A DNA stretch of 64,000 nt. Origin: Patulibacter sp040675535. GTDB lineage: Bacteria; Actinomycetota; Thermoleophilia; Solirubrobacterales; Solirubrobacteraceae. The position numbers and the translations under genes were made by a program. Within the stretch, counting starts at the first letter, position 1, and each line of letters begins with the position of its first letter. Of this stretch, positions 56,971-64,000 are shown in pieces. Location of the stretch: positions 1 through 64,000 of the forward strand of contig NZ_JBFAPC010000002.1 of the NCBI RefSeq assembly GCF_040675535.1. Reading direction: 5' to 3'. The notes under the pieces are model-generated. The model made no database searches, was not told the origin of the DNA, and saw only the letters and a program-made list of their open reading frames with translations.

Positions 56971-57100
56971 GTGGACGGGGTGGACGAACTCGGTTCTGCT
57001 CGCGAGACGCGGCGACCGGGGCTGCCTGTCGTCAAGGGATGGGCGGGCCGCTGGCGTCCCGCGTTCATCGTGGAAATCGACGGGCTCGTTCGTCTCGCCG

Positions 57101-57127
57101 GCCCTCCCCGAAAGGTGAACCTCGACG
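57101..57127 (+). promoter_or_regulatory. 27-nt core motif, copy 3, before the 57161 gene
   Basis: Identical over 27 bases to the cores in the two longer leaders and in the same orientation relative to its gene, but only 33 bases before the ATG. A GAGTCT follows in all three copies. The surrounding region (56971-57160) otherwise shows little similarity to copies 1 and 2. Confidence 0.75.
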
Positions 57128-57160
57128 CGTGAGGCGAACCCCAGCAGAGTCTGGCGCTCA

Positions 57161-57844
57161 ATGCCGCGCTCTGATTTGAAACTCAACATGCGGACAGGAC
57201 GGAGGGCGCGTCGACCTCGCCACCGCGCTCTGACGATTGTGATCACTGCAGCCACAGTCGCTGGTGCGGTCGTTCCGGCCGCCGCGCTTGCCGATTTCTC
57301 GGACAACGGGCTGAAGTACTACGCCCTCACCGGCATCGGCGACGGGCTCGCTAAGAACTCGTCGTCGACGACGAAGACGACGAAGACGACCTACTGCCCC
57401 GGCCGTACCTACACGGTCAAGTTCACGCTCAAGAACGATGGCTACAGGGGGGTGACTCGCGGATTCCGGGCGCCGAAGCGCGTCTACGAGAACGTCCGGC
57501 TGTACCTCGGCACGAGGAAGGGCCTGACCATCACGAAGCCGCCTTCCGGCAGCGTCAAGGCCCCGGACACCTGGCTCGACGGCAAGCGGGACAAGGAGGG
57601 CATCCGGTACTGGCGGACGAAGATTTTCAGGTTGGCGGCCGGAGCGACGAGGACCTTCCGGTTCACACTGAAGCTCAATGCCGGCGCCAAGTCCACCAAC
57701 GCCCAGCTGGTCGCGCTCTACGCGTCGGATCAGGTCGAGGACACCCAGCACGGTGGAACGCTCAACCCGGCAATGGTCGAGGGCACCGACGTGAGCGTGT
57801 TGCAGAGCAACGGGTACCTTATCCCGGTCTCGAAGCGATGCTGA
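57161..57844 (+). CDS. Secreted protein of unknown function
   Basis: A 227-aa protein with a signal peptide (RALTIVITAATVAGAVVPAAALA, cleavage near residue 47) and a mature beta-rich domain: YYALTGIGDGLAKNSSS, YCPGRTYTVKFTLKNDGYRG, VRLYLGTRKGLTI and RTFRFTLKLNAGAKSTN. The repeated 'xxFTLKxN' strands suggest an Ig-like/CARDB-like fold. ATG 57161 or 57188 may start it. It follows the LuxR pair on the same strand and carries the shared core motif. Coupled to the next gene. Confidence 0.68.
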   Translation: MPRSDLKLNMRTGRRARRPRHRALTIVITAATVAGAVVPAAALADFSDNGLKYYALTGIGDGLAKNSSSTTKTTKTTYCPGRTYTVKFTLKNDGYRGVTRGFRAPKRVYENVRLYLGTRKGLTITKPPSGSVKAPDTWLDGKRDKEGIRYWRTKIFRLAAGATRTFRFTLKLNAGAKSTNAQLVALYASDQVEDTQHGGTLNPAMVEGTDVSVLQSNGYLIPVSKRC

Positions 57845-58302
57845 CGCGCGCGGGCGGGTACAGGCTGGATGCACCTGTCCGGTGGATCGTGCTCTTCGCG
57901 ATCAGTATCGGTCTGGTTTCGTTCGCGCCGACCGCAGTAGCGGCTGGGCCGCAGACCACGAAGTGCGGCATTGGTGGCGAGCCGCTCGTACAGCAGGGGT
58001 TGCGCATCACGCTGGTCGAATGCCCGGCAACGATCAGTGCGACAGAGCCGACGCGGTTCCGCATCAAGCTGACGGCTCGTCGGACCATCAAGAATCTCAA
58101 GGTCTCGATGGTGGCGCACCTCAACGGGAAGCCGACCCGCTACAAGGCGAAGCTTTTCCGCAAGGGACGCTCCAAGACCCTGACCTACTGGCTGGAAGCC
58201 CCGGAACGCTACGCCGAATACGGCGAAGTGCCGATCGAGGTGACCATCAAGGGCCAGCGAGTCAGCGTGCTCCTGCTCTGCAACGCAAAGATTGGGAACT
58301 GA
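57838..58302 (+). CDS. Small secreted protein of unknown function
   Basis: A 154-aa protein with a signal peptide (VRWIVLFAISIGLVSFAPTAVAA, cleavage about residue 36) and a beta-rich mature part with three cysteines (TKCGIGG, VECPATI, LLCNAK). RFRIKLTARRTIKNLKVSM resembles the strand pattern of the preceding protein. It overlaps the upstream gene by seven bases, so the two are translated together. Function unknown. Confidence 0.68.
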   Translation: MLTRAGGYRLDAPVRWIVLFAISIGLVSFAPTAVAAGPQTTKCGIGGEPLVQQGLRITLVECPATISATEPTRFRIKLTARRTIKNLKVSMVAHLNGKPTRYKAKLFRKGRSKTLTYWLEAPERYAEYGEVPIEVTIKGQRVSVLLLCNAKIGN

Positions 58303-58308
58303 CTCTGT

Positions 58309-58351
58309 CTGAACAGCGACACGATCTGCCTTGGTGGATCGTGTCGTTCAG
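58309..58351. terminator. Bidirectional hairpin terminator
   Basis: CGACACGATC (58317-58326) pairs with GATCGTGTCG (58337-58346), and CTGAA pairs with TTCAG outside. It lies between two convergent units. Confidence 0.8.
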
Positions 58352-58371
58352 CCTGAGCGAAACACGGGCGA

Positions 58372-59350
58372 TCAGTAACTCGGTGGCACTTCGGTCTCGC
58401 GTACGGGGACGTACGAGGCGTTGCTGCGGTTGTGGACGTAGTTCGTGAGCATCTGGTCGCGGGGGAGATTGAACGTCTCGGCGGGCGTGGTGACGTCGCT
58501 GGCGGTGAGATCCGCTCCGGTGGTGCGGAGTGGGTAGAGCTTGTTGGCGAAGGTCGGGCCGTTGACGGTCAGGGGCTGGGCGCAGTCGGCGATCGTGAGC
58601 GCCTGGACGTTGCGAGCGGCGGTCGGGGTTTTGCCGGCGGAGGTGTTCTTGGTGTCGCAGGTGATGAGGTTGCGTCCGGCGACGAGCCAGGCGTCGATGC
58701 GGGTGACGCCGGCGCCGATGACGATGTCGCAGTCGGCGAGCAGGATGATCCGCGGGATCTGGGTGAGGTCGGCGTAGGTGTCGGTGACGGAGTCGGGCTG
58801 GCCGGGCACGAAGTCGTACTTGATGTCCTGGTTGATCGCGATCGAGCCTCGGCCGTTGCAGTCGTCGGTGCCCTTGCTGGCGCGAAGGACGATGTCGCGG
58901 CCCTTGAACGAGGCCAAGGCAGAGGTCGGCGAGGCGGCGGCATCGAGTTTGAGGTCGCCGTCGCGGATGCTGACGCGCCGGTGCTTGTCGCCACGTTCGA
59001 CCTTGTCGTCGCTCGGGGCGAGGCGCGAGATGTCAACGGTCGGTCCGACTGCCGTCAGTTGCGTCGTCGGGATGGTCTGCGTGAGCTGGAAGAGCTGCTG
59101 GGTCGGTGCGAGCGGTTCTTCGTGCCCGGGTAGCTGTAGGCGCCGGTGCCGGGGGTGTTGCCGAACGCCAGGCGGGTGTTGCCGTTCTGCGCCGAGGGGA
59201 TCGTGGCGGTGCCGATGGCGAGGCTGCCGGAGGCAAACGCGCCGTACTCGACCCAGGAGCCGTAGAGGTTCGCCGAGCGACCGTTGAACAGGGACGACGG
59301 GTTGGCGCCGACGATGCTCGGGGCGCCAGCGGTCTGGATCTTCTTCGCGA
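58372..59350 (-). pseudogene. Broken secreted/surface protein gene
   Basis: The 3' part reads LAPTQQLFQLTQTIP through ASFKGRDIVLRASKGT and DCDIVIGAGVTRIDAWLVAG to NRSNASYVPVRETEVPPSY and a stop. The 5' part, in another frame, reads SLAKKIQTAGAPSIVGANPS and NTRLAFGNTPGTGAYSYPG. The switch is a frameshift near 59120, and the start is lost where the IS element begins at 59351. The beta-helix-like DIVIGAGVTRIDAWLVAG text suggests a surface protein. Confidence 0.65.
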
Positions 59351-60698
59351 GACTGTCCGTTGTTCTGCGTGTGGGGCCGGCTGTTGTGGATCGTAGTGGT
59401 GGGGTCAGTCGTGGTCGGGGTAGCGGTCGCCGAAGTGGATCTTCAGCGCGAGGCGGGCTGCTGCCCAGCCGTAGGTGCGGCGCCATTTCGTCTCGGCGCG
59501 GGTGATCGCGAGGTAGATCAACTTCGAGGCGGCTTGCTCGTCGGGGAAGTGGCCGCGGGTCTTGATGACCTTGCGGATCTGGCGGTTCAAGGCTTCGATC
59601 GAGTTGGTCGTGTAGACGATTCGGCGGAGCTCGTCGGGCAAAGCGAGGAACGGTGTGATCTGGTCCCAGCGCTCGCGCCAGGACGGGCCGATCATCGGGT
59701 ACTTCTGGCTCCTGCGGCTTCGAATCGCTCGAGTTGCACGAGCGCGTCGTCGGCGTCCAGGGCGGTGTAGATCGGCTTGAGGTCCCGGGCGACGGCCTTG
59801 CGGTCCTTGTCGGGCACGTACCGCAGGCTGTTGCGTATCTGGTGCACGATGCAGGTCTGCGTCCACGCTTTCGGGAACACGGCCTCGATCGCGTCTTGGA
59901 ACCCGGCGAGGCCGTCGCAGCAGGCGATCAGCACGTCGTTCACGCCGCGGCGTTTGAGGTCGGTGAGGACGGAGCCAGAACTTCGCGCCCTCGTTGTCTT
60001 GCCACCACAGCCCGAGCGTCTCGCGGGTGCCATCGGTCGTGACGCCGATGGCGAGGTAGCACGCCCTCGTCGTGACGGACCGGTCCGCGCGCATCTTCAC
60101 GTGGATCGCGTCGAGGTACACGATCGGGTAGACCGGGTCCAGCGGCTGGGCCCGCCAGGCCTGCACGTCGTCGAGGACAGCGTCGGTGACTTGCGAGATC
60201 GTGTCGCGCTTGACGCGGCCGACGCCGTAGATCTCGGCGAGCTGGTGCTCGATCTCGCGCACCGACATGCCGCCGGCGTACATGCCGACGATCTGCTCGT
60301 CCAGGCCACCGACGCGGGTCTGGCGCTTGCGCACGATCTCCGGGTCGAAATCGCCCGCTCTGTCGCGTGGCGTGCGGACCCGCGTGTCGCCCAGCGGCGT
60401 GGCAACGGTCTTCTCGACGTGTCCGTTTCGGTGGTTCGGGCCGCCGAGGCCGTCCGGCGGCGCCTGGCCCTTGGGGTAGCCGAGGTGCGCGTTCATCTCG
60501 CCCTCCAGCGCGGCCGACAGCAGTCGTCCGGCGAGCTGCTGCAGCAGGCCGCCCTGGCCGGTGACGTCGCCGGGCGCCGGCCGCGTCGCCGGGGCCGTCG
60601 TTCCCGCTCGCCCTACGGGCTCGCGCGCTCGACGGCCCCGGCGACGCTACAAGCGCCACTGGTCGTCCCGACCCCTACACACAGTTCCCCGGACAGAC
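59351..60698 (-). mobile_element. Degenerate IS256-family insertion sequence
   Basis: Ends share an imperfect inverted repeat of about 28 bases: CTGTCCGTTGTTCTGCGTGT at the left (from 59353), and CTGTCCGGGGAACTGTGTGT on the reverse strand at the right. Length of about 1.35 kb and the transposase within fit IS256/Mutator. No target-site duplication is visible and the two flanks belong to different genes, so the locus has rearranged since insertion. Confidence 0.8.
59405..60571 (-). pseudogene. IS256-family (mutator) transposase, frameshifted
   Basis: Core sequence begins GQGGLLQQLAGRLLSAALEG, continues EMNAHLGYPKG and VYLDAIHVKMR (first DDE Asp), changes frame near 59975 to LTDLKRRGVNDVLIACCDGL (second Asp), changes frame again near 59705, and ends with YTTNSIEALNRQIRKVIKTR (the Glu) and HFGDRYPDHD. 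The first ~40 family residues are out of frame or missing. Two frameshifts make it inactive unless recoded. Confidence 0.85.
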
Positions 60699-60724
60699 CC
60701 TGCACGCCGACGATCCGCCGCCGG

Positions 60725-60987
60725 CTAGGCGTCGTCGACCTGCTCCATCGCCTCTGCCACCGAGTCCTCTCCGAGGTTCACCCGGAGGATCGCGACGAGT
60801 TCTCGTGCCTCGCCCTCGGTGAGATTGATCCACGTGGTCCGCTCCTCCTCCGGCCACCCCTCCGGTGCTTTGAGGTCGAGGACCGAAAGGTCGATGCCGC
60901 CACCCGGGCGACGCAGGTCCTCGATCTCGATCAGTGTGTGGCGTCATCGCCGCCAGCCCACAGCTTCCAACGCTTCCGCACGGCCAT
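60725..60987 (-). pseudogene. Small gene with a one-base frameshift
   Basis: It starts MAVRKRWKLWAGGDDATH and then hits TGA. In the next frame it continues LIEIEDLRRPGGGIDLSVLD, EGWPEEERTTWINLTEGEAR and NLGEDSVAEAMEQVDDA to a TAG. The total length is two over a multiple of three. No family recognised. It sits ten bases after the stop of the next gene upstream (same strand). Confidence 0.55.
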
Positions 60988-60997
60988 AGATCAGATT

Positions 60998-61303
60998 CTA
61001 GGCCGACGCTCCGACCTCATCACTGCCCGCGCCCACTTCCACCATCGCGGTGCATGCCTGACTGACCACTTCCGCCGCGCAGCGCACCGCGGCCCGACTG
61101 GCGAAGAGCAGATCGCCTTGCCGGATCAAGCCGAACTCCTCCAGGCGCGTGATCGCGTCGCGGACATCCAACACGCTCCAGGGTGCCGGTGGCCCACGTT
61201 CGCGAATCGCCTCCAGCGGCGTGAGCGGCGCAGGACGACACTCCAGAAGAAGAAGCAGCAGCAGCGCAGCCTCGGCTGCGGTTCCAGACAGGCGGGAAGT
61301 CAT
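60998..61303 (-). CDS. Small winged-helix-like protein
   Basis: A 101-aa protein. MTSRLSGTAAEAALLLLLLL then APLTPLEAIRERGPPAPWSV, LDVRDAITRLEEFGLIRQGD and LLFASRAAVRCAAEVVSQAC suggest a PadR/ArsR-like winged helix (the 'ITRLEEFGLIRQ' turn). Upstream ATG 61342 in frame is possible. It is divergent from the zeta-toxin operon, 101 bases away, so it might regulate it; this is inference only. Confidence 0.5.
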   Translation of the reverse strand: MTSRLSGTAAEAALLLLLLLECRPAPLTPLEAIRERGPPAPWSVLDVRDAITRLEEFGLIRQGDLLFASRAAVRCAAEVVSQACTAMVEVGAGSDEVGASA

Positions 61304-61367
61304 GGCTGGCGACGGTCGGGCTGTGCGCCCCGTGGCGCCCATTTACTACCACAGCACACTAGCAACA

Positions 61368-61396
61368 TTCACAAAGCTGAATCACCATGGTACAAT
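61368..61396 (+). promoter_or_regulatory. Near-consensus sigma70-type promoter of the toxin-antitoxin operon
   Basis: TTCACA (61368-61373), a 17-base spacer and TACAAT (61391-61396) in an unusually AT-rich patch. The expected start point is about 61403, two bases before the antitoxin ATG at 61405, so the message would be leaderless or nearly so. Confidence 0.8.
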
Positions 61397-61404
61397 ACCT
61401 ATAT

Positions 61405-61680
61405 ATGGCGGCGAATCATGAAACAACATCCCGCATCGAGCTTGACAACGAGACGGCCTTCGAAGTGGCGTGGGGCATGGTCAGTGATCGCATCTCCGCG
61501 GCTGCCGCAGAGCTGTATCAACACGCAGAGGGCACCCCAGAGGCGCGGGAGCAGCACGCGCGCATCCACCGGCTGATCGACATCCGTGACAGCCTGAGCC
61601 CCGACCGTCGCGACGCACTCGATGTCGTGATGGCGCTCGTGCCGGCACTGAGCGAGCCGACGGAGCCAGCGCGGGCGTGA
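61405..61680 (+). CDS. Probable antitoxin of the zeta-toxin pair
   Basis: A 91-aa acidic helical protein (MAANHETTSRIELDNETAFE, VSDRISAAAAELYQHAEGTP, HARIHRLIDIRDSLSPDRRD). No DNA-binding motif is evident. The stop overlaps the GTG of the zeta-toxin gene (61677-61680). Small size, order and coupling are those of type II antitoxins; the identity rests on context. Confidence 0.65.
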   Translation: MAANHETTSRIELDNETAFEVAWGMVSDRISAAAAELYQHAEGTPEAREQHARIHRLIDIRDSLSPDRRDALDVVMALVPALSEPTEPARA

Positions 61681-62555
61681 CCGACGGCGAGCACGCCGCA
61701 CACGACCGCTACGTTCTCGGGGAGACCGAACGACGTGCGGTCTTCGTGCGCGGCATCGTTCCCCACGAGCTGGAACGAGCCCAGCGCGTACCGCGCCCGC
61801 GCGTCGTCTACATCGGTGGCCAGCCTGGCGCAGGCAAGTCGGCCCTACAAGACCGACTCCGCGACCAGCTCGAAGCAACCGACGGCCGCCACTCGGTCCT
61901 GGAGATCAACAACGATCGGTTCCGGCTCTACCACCCGCGCTACCGAGAGCTGCAACGCATCGACGACCAGCGCGCCTCGGTTCTGACGAACCCCGACGCC
62001 AACGCCTGGGTCGACCTGGCGATCGACGCCTCCCGCACCATCCGCTCGCACGTCTTCCTCGAGAGCAGCCTCCGCCGCACCGACGAGATCCTGAAGACCA
62101 CCCGCGGCTACCGCGACGCCGGCTTCGGCGCCGAGCTGCACCTGGTCGTCACCCACCCGCTGATCAGCCGGATCTCAGTCGCCGAGCGCTATCTCGGCCA
62201 GATCGACACCGGCCAACCCGGACGGTACGTCGTCACCGACACTCAGCAGGAAGCGATCGACCTCCTTCCCCGATCTCTGCGCGCCCTCGCGGACTCAGGG
62301 CTCTTCAGCATGATCGGCCTCCATCAACGCAGCGGCGTCGACATCCTCACCGGCACGCCCGGGCCATGGCTGACGCCGGACGCGATCGTCGATGCCTACC
62401 GCGCCGCCGTGGCGGAGCAGGCGGCAGCACTCGAGCGCACGAAGCTGCTGCGCCGCGTCGAGGTCGCCTTGGCACAGGCCGAGCACTACGGCCGACGCGA
62501 GTGCGCCGTGGACCTTCGGCGGCTGCGAGGCGACGTCGAGGGCATCGACCGGTAG
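61677..62555 (+). CDS. Zeta-toxin family kinase
   Basis: A 292-aa P-loop kinase: VVYIGGQPGAGKSALQDRL (Walker A 47-55), LEINNDRFRLYHPRY (substrate-binding Asp region), SHVFLESSLRRTDEILKTTR and RISVAERYLGQ. Zeta toxins phosphorylate UDP-GlcNAc-type sugars and block wall synthesis; longer members also occur in phage defence and secretion-linked roles. All motif residues seem intact, so it is probably active. Confidence 0.82.
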   Translation: MTDGEHAAHDRYVLGETERRAVFVRGIVPHELERAQRVPRPRVVYIGGQPGAGKSALQDRLRDQLEATDGRHSVLEINNDRFRLYHPRYRELQRIDDQRASVLTNPDANAWVDLAIDASRTIRSHVFLESSLRRTDEILKTTRGYRDAGFGAELHLVVTHPLISRISVAERYLGQIDTGQPGRYVVTDTQQEAIDLLPRSLRALADSGLFSMIGLHQRSGVDILTGTPGPWLTPDAIVDAYRAAVAEQAAALERTKLLRRVEVALAQAEHYGRRECAVDLRRLRGDVEGIDR

Positions 62556-62587
62556 CACGACCGCTTGCGTGTCGTTGCGTCGTGGCG

Positions 62588-62926
62588 TTATCGGATGAGT
62601 CGATACCGATGATGCACGTCACGCCGGAGCTTCGGCGATTCGCCCGTCGCGTGGCGCCGGAGCGCGGTCGTGATCGTCGAGGCGGGAAGTGGATGCCCGA
62701 CCTGCTGCTCGAGGATGTGACGTACTTCGGAGGGGCACAACGCTCGTCGGTGCTCGCCGAGCACGCGAAGCACAGCATCGGCGGCCCAGCCGGGGCGGAG
62801 CGGGGTCGCGCCCGGCCTCTCCAGCGAGTCGGCCGGTTCGCCGGCGAGCAGCTTCGCGCGGTGCCCGTTCAGCGTCCTCCACGCCTCCGTCGTCGCGGGG
62901 GTTGAAAGGGCACCGACGAGCCCCAC
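62588..62926 (-). CDS. Small winged-helix-like protein
   Basis: A 112-aa protein: DAVLRVLGEHRRALCPSEVR, HILEQQVGHPLPASTITTAL, RRHATGESPKLRRDVHHRYR. The helix-helix-wing pattern resembles HTH proteins of mobile regions that test a motif 'SEVRHxLExxxGxPLxxSTI'. The GTG start has GGAGG almost adjacent. Convergent with the zeta toxin. No target known. Confidence 0.55.
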   Translation of the reverse strand: MGLVGALSTPATTEAWRTLNGHRAKLLAGEPADSLERPGATPLRPGWAADAVLRVLGEHRRALCPSEVRHILEQQVGHPLPASTITTALRRHATGESPKLRRDVHHRYRLIR

Positions 62927-62933
62927 CTCCGAG

Positions 62934-62959
62934 CACCGGCCCCCGCAAGGGTGCCGGTG
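62934..62959. terminator. Hairpin between the HTH gene and the receiver gene
   Basis: CACCGGC (62934-62940) pairs with GCCGGTG (62953-62959) around a 12-base loop. Probable terminator of the receiver gene, read on the minus strand. Confidence 0.5.
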
Positions 62960-63010
62960 TCGTTCTCGGGAGAGTCGGTCGCCGGGACGGCCGGGCCCCG
63001 GCGACGAGGA

Positions 63011-63409
63011 TCAGGCCGGGAGCGCCCGGCGCCGGGACGGCGGTCCGGTTCCGTGGAGCTCGTGGTCGATCTCCTCCATCGCGTGCTCCAGGCGGAGCAT
63101 CGTCGCGACGACGTCGCGCGCGCCGGACCGGATGGCCGCGATCACGTTGACGTCCTCACCCGCCCGGGTGCAGGCGATGACCCGCGCGTCGGGGTCGACC
63201 TCCATGATCCGCCGCATCGCCGCGACCCCGGCGAGGTCCTCCATCGCGACGTCGATCGCGCAGACGTCGGGTCGCAGCACGCGGTAGTGCGCCACCGCGT
63301 CCGCCGGTCCCGACGCCTCGCCGACAACGTCGTGTCCGGCCCGTCGCAAGCGGTCGGTCACCACCTTGCGGGCGTCCAGCATGTCCTCAACCACGAGTAC
63401 CCTGGCCAA
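63011..63409 (-). CDS. Stand-alone CheY-like receiver protein
   Basis: A 132-aa response-regulator receiver without an output domain: LARVLVVEDMLDARKVVTDR (acid pocket), PDVCAIDVAMEDLAGV (phosphoacceptor Asp53), RVIACTRAGED (Thr81). The conserved Lys that should follow (GARDVVATM, about 102) is Ala, so signalling geometry may differ. The TTG start at 63409 has GAGAGGA at good spacing; upstream in-frame ATGs lack one. No histidine kinase lies next to it in the window. Confidence 0.78.
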   Translation of the reverse strand: MARVLVVEDMLDARKVVTDRLRRAGHDVVGEASGPADAVAHYRVLRPDVCAIDVAMEDLAGVAAMRRIMEVDPDARVIACTRAGEDVNVIAAIRSGARDVVATMLRLEHAMEEIDHELHGTGPPSRRRALPA

Positions 63410-63580
63410 CGAACCACGTCCTCTCGTCTCGTCCGTGAGTGCACGGCTCGCGCCGCACGACGACACCATCCGTGGCGTCGTCGTCCGGGGGATCGGCGGG
63501 ACGCGGGCGAACACCCACGTGGATAGAACGGGCGTCTAGCCGCCGGCCCTGGCGCGTCGACGTTCGTCGGGGACGCCGGA

Positions 63581-64000
63581 TCAGGGTCGGACGGTCAGCG
63601 TCTGCCGGATGGTCTGCGCGCTGCCCGCCGCCGGAGCGAAGCGCAGGACGAGCGTGACGCGCCGGCGGGACCTGCGCTTCAGGAGCCGGCGGCCGGCGGC
63701 CGTGGTGCGGATCGTGAAGCGCGCGCGCCCCGCGCCGGTCGCGCGGGTGGTGCCGGTGGCGACGGTCCGGCCGCCGGAGGTCACCGTCACGGTCAGCCGG
63801 CCGGCGCCCGGGGCACCGAACGCGAGGCCGGTGAGGCCGCGCCGCAGCCGGGCGACGCCGTGGTTGCGCAGGCGTGTCGCGATCGTGGACCGCGTGGTGC
63901 GCAGCGGGGCCAGCACGGTCGTGGCGGACAGCGTCGTCGCCTTCGGAACGGTGGTGCCCGTCGTGCTCGTGGACCCCGTCGTCGCGGTGGTGGAGGGGAC
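63581..64000 (-). CDS. Partial secreted/surface protein with basic beta-sandwich C-terminus
   Basis: The last 139 codons of a gene whose start lies beyond the right edge. The visible part begins with a Ser/Thr linker (STTATTGSTSTTGTTVPKAT) and ends in an Arg-rich beta domain (GRLTVTVTSGGRTVATGTTR, RARFTIRTTAAGRRLLKRRS, VTLVLRFAPAAG). Such 'xRLTVRxTAAGRRxL' domains are common at the ends of secreted proteins in Solirubrobacterales, from my recollection of the group. Confidence 0.65.
   Translation of the reverse strand, partial: VPSTTATTGSTSTTGTTVPKATTLSATTVLAPLRTTRSTIATRLRNHGVARLRRGLTGLAFGAPGAGRLTVTVTSGGRTVATGTTRATGAGRARFTIRTTAAGRRLLKRRSRRRVTLVLRFAPAAGSAQTIRQTLTVRP

Noticed and set aside
59341..60710. 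Target-site duplication flanking the IS256-like element
   Set aside because: The bases outside the two inverted repeats do not match, so no duplication can be claimed.
47070..64000. A second copy of the ssrA 3' end as the right attachment site of the island
   Set aside because: No matching repeat of the CCCGCCGTCTCCACCA end was found by eye downstream; it may be lost or lie outside the window.

Overview
The window looks like chromosome of a very high-GC actinobacterium. It carries the actinobacterial neighbourhood of a WecA-type transferase upstream of an atpI-B-E-F-H-A-G-D-C operon. RF2 lacks a programmed frameshift, many starts are GTG, several neighbouring genes overlap by GTGA or ATGA, and -10-like hexamers sit 5-9 bases before many start codons, as expected for leaderless mRNAs. 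The basic 'APKKKGAYRLTVRYG'-type domains on secreted proteins suggest Thermoleophilia/Solirubrobacterales (for example Patulibacter or Conexibacter relatives). That last placement is inference.

Layout. 0.1-6.3 kb: rpiB; glyA behind a ZTP (pfl) riboswitch; a WecA-like glycosyl-1-phosphate transferase; a TetR regulator divergent from a rubredoxin; an NhaP2-type antiporter. 6.5-14.1 kb: the complete F1Fo ATP synthase operon, with a structured leader in front and a 20-bp perfect terminator behind. 14.2-20.5 kb: a small membrane protein, an M20 peptidase and a nucleotide-sugar block (UDP-glucose dehydrogenase, two NDP-sugar pyrophosphorylases, a bifunctional PGI/PMI). 20.5-35.8 kb: ctaG, comF, a GroES-like protein, hpf-secA, a GNAT enzyme, prfB, an acyl-CoA dehydrogenase, nadC-nadA, an isochorismatase-like protein, an M16 peptidase and a DipZ-type CcdA-thioredoxin protein. 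35.9-46.6 kb: ftsEX, ctpA, RNase R, smpB, an F420/NADP oxidoreductase-like protein, pepF, a second GNAT and an AI-2E family protein. ssrA (tmRNA) lies at 46.7-47.1 kb.

From the 3' end of ssrA to about 62.9 kb the character changes. Codon use is less C/G-biased, genes are mostly secreted proteins without recognised function, and there is decay: a serine-recombinase remnant against ssrA, a degenerate IS256-family element, and frameshifted genes. This accessory island holds an operon of three secreted proteins (one a double YWTD-type beta-propeller), a further secreted protein, and two translationally coupled membrane-embedded LuxR-type regulators followed by two small secreted proteins. Three of these transcription units carry an identical 27-nt motif upstream in the same orientation, and two of them share a leader of about 270 nt. 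A zeta-toxin/antitoxin pair with a near-consensus promoter lies near the right end. Ordinary-looking sequence (a stand-alone receiver protein and a partial basic secreted protein) resumes after that.

How it fits together: ctpA-rnr-smpB-ssrA groups proteolysis, RNA decay and trans-translation. hpf-secA-prfB is a common bacterial arrangement. The sugar block can take fructose-6-phosphate to mannose-6-phosphate and make UDP-glucuronate and NDP-sugars for envelope glycans, with WecA as a lipid-carrier entry enzyme. The island's membrane LuxR pair plus the shared leader is the best candidate for an undescribed regulatory system. A second candidate is a 68-nt repeat found immediately 3' of the stop codons of at least four core genes in a fixed orientation.
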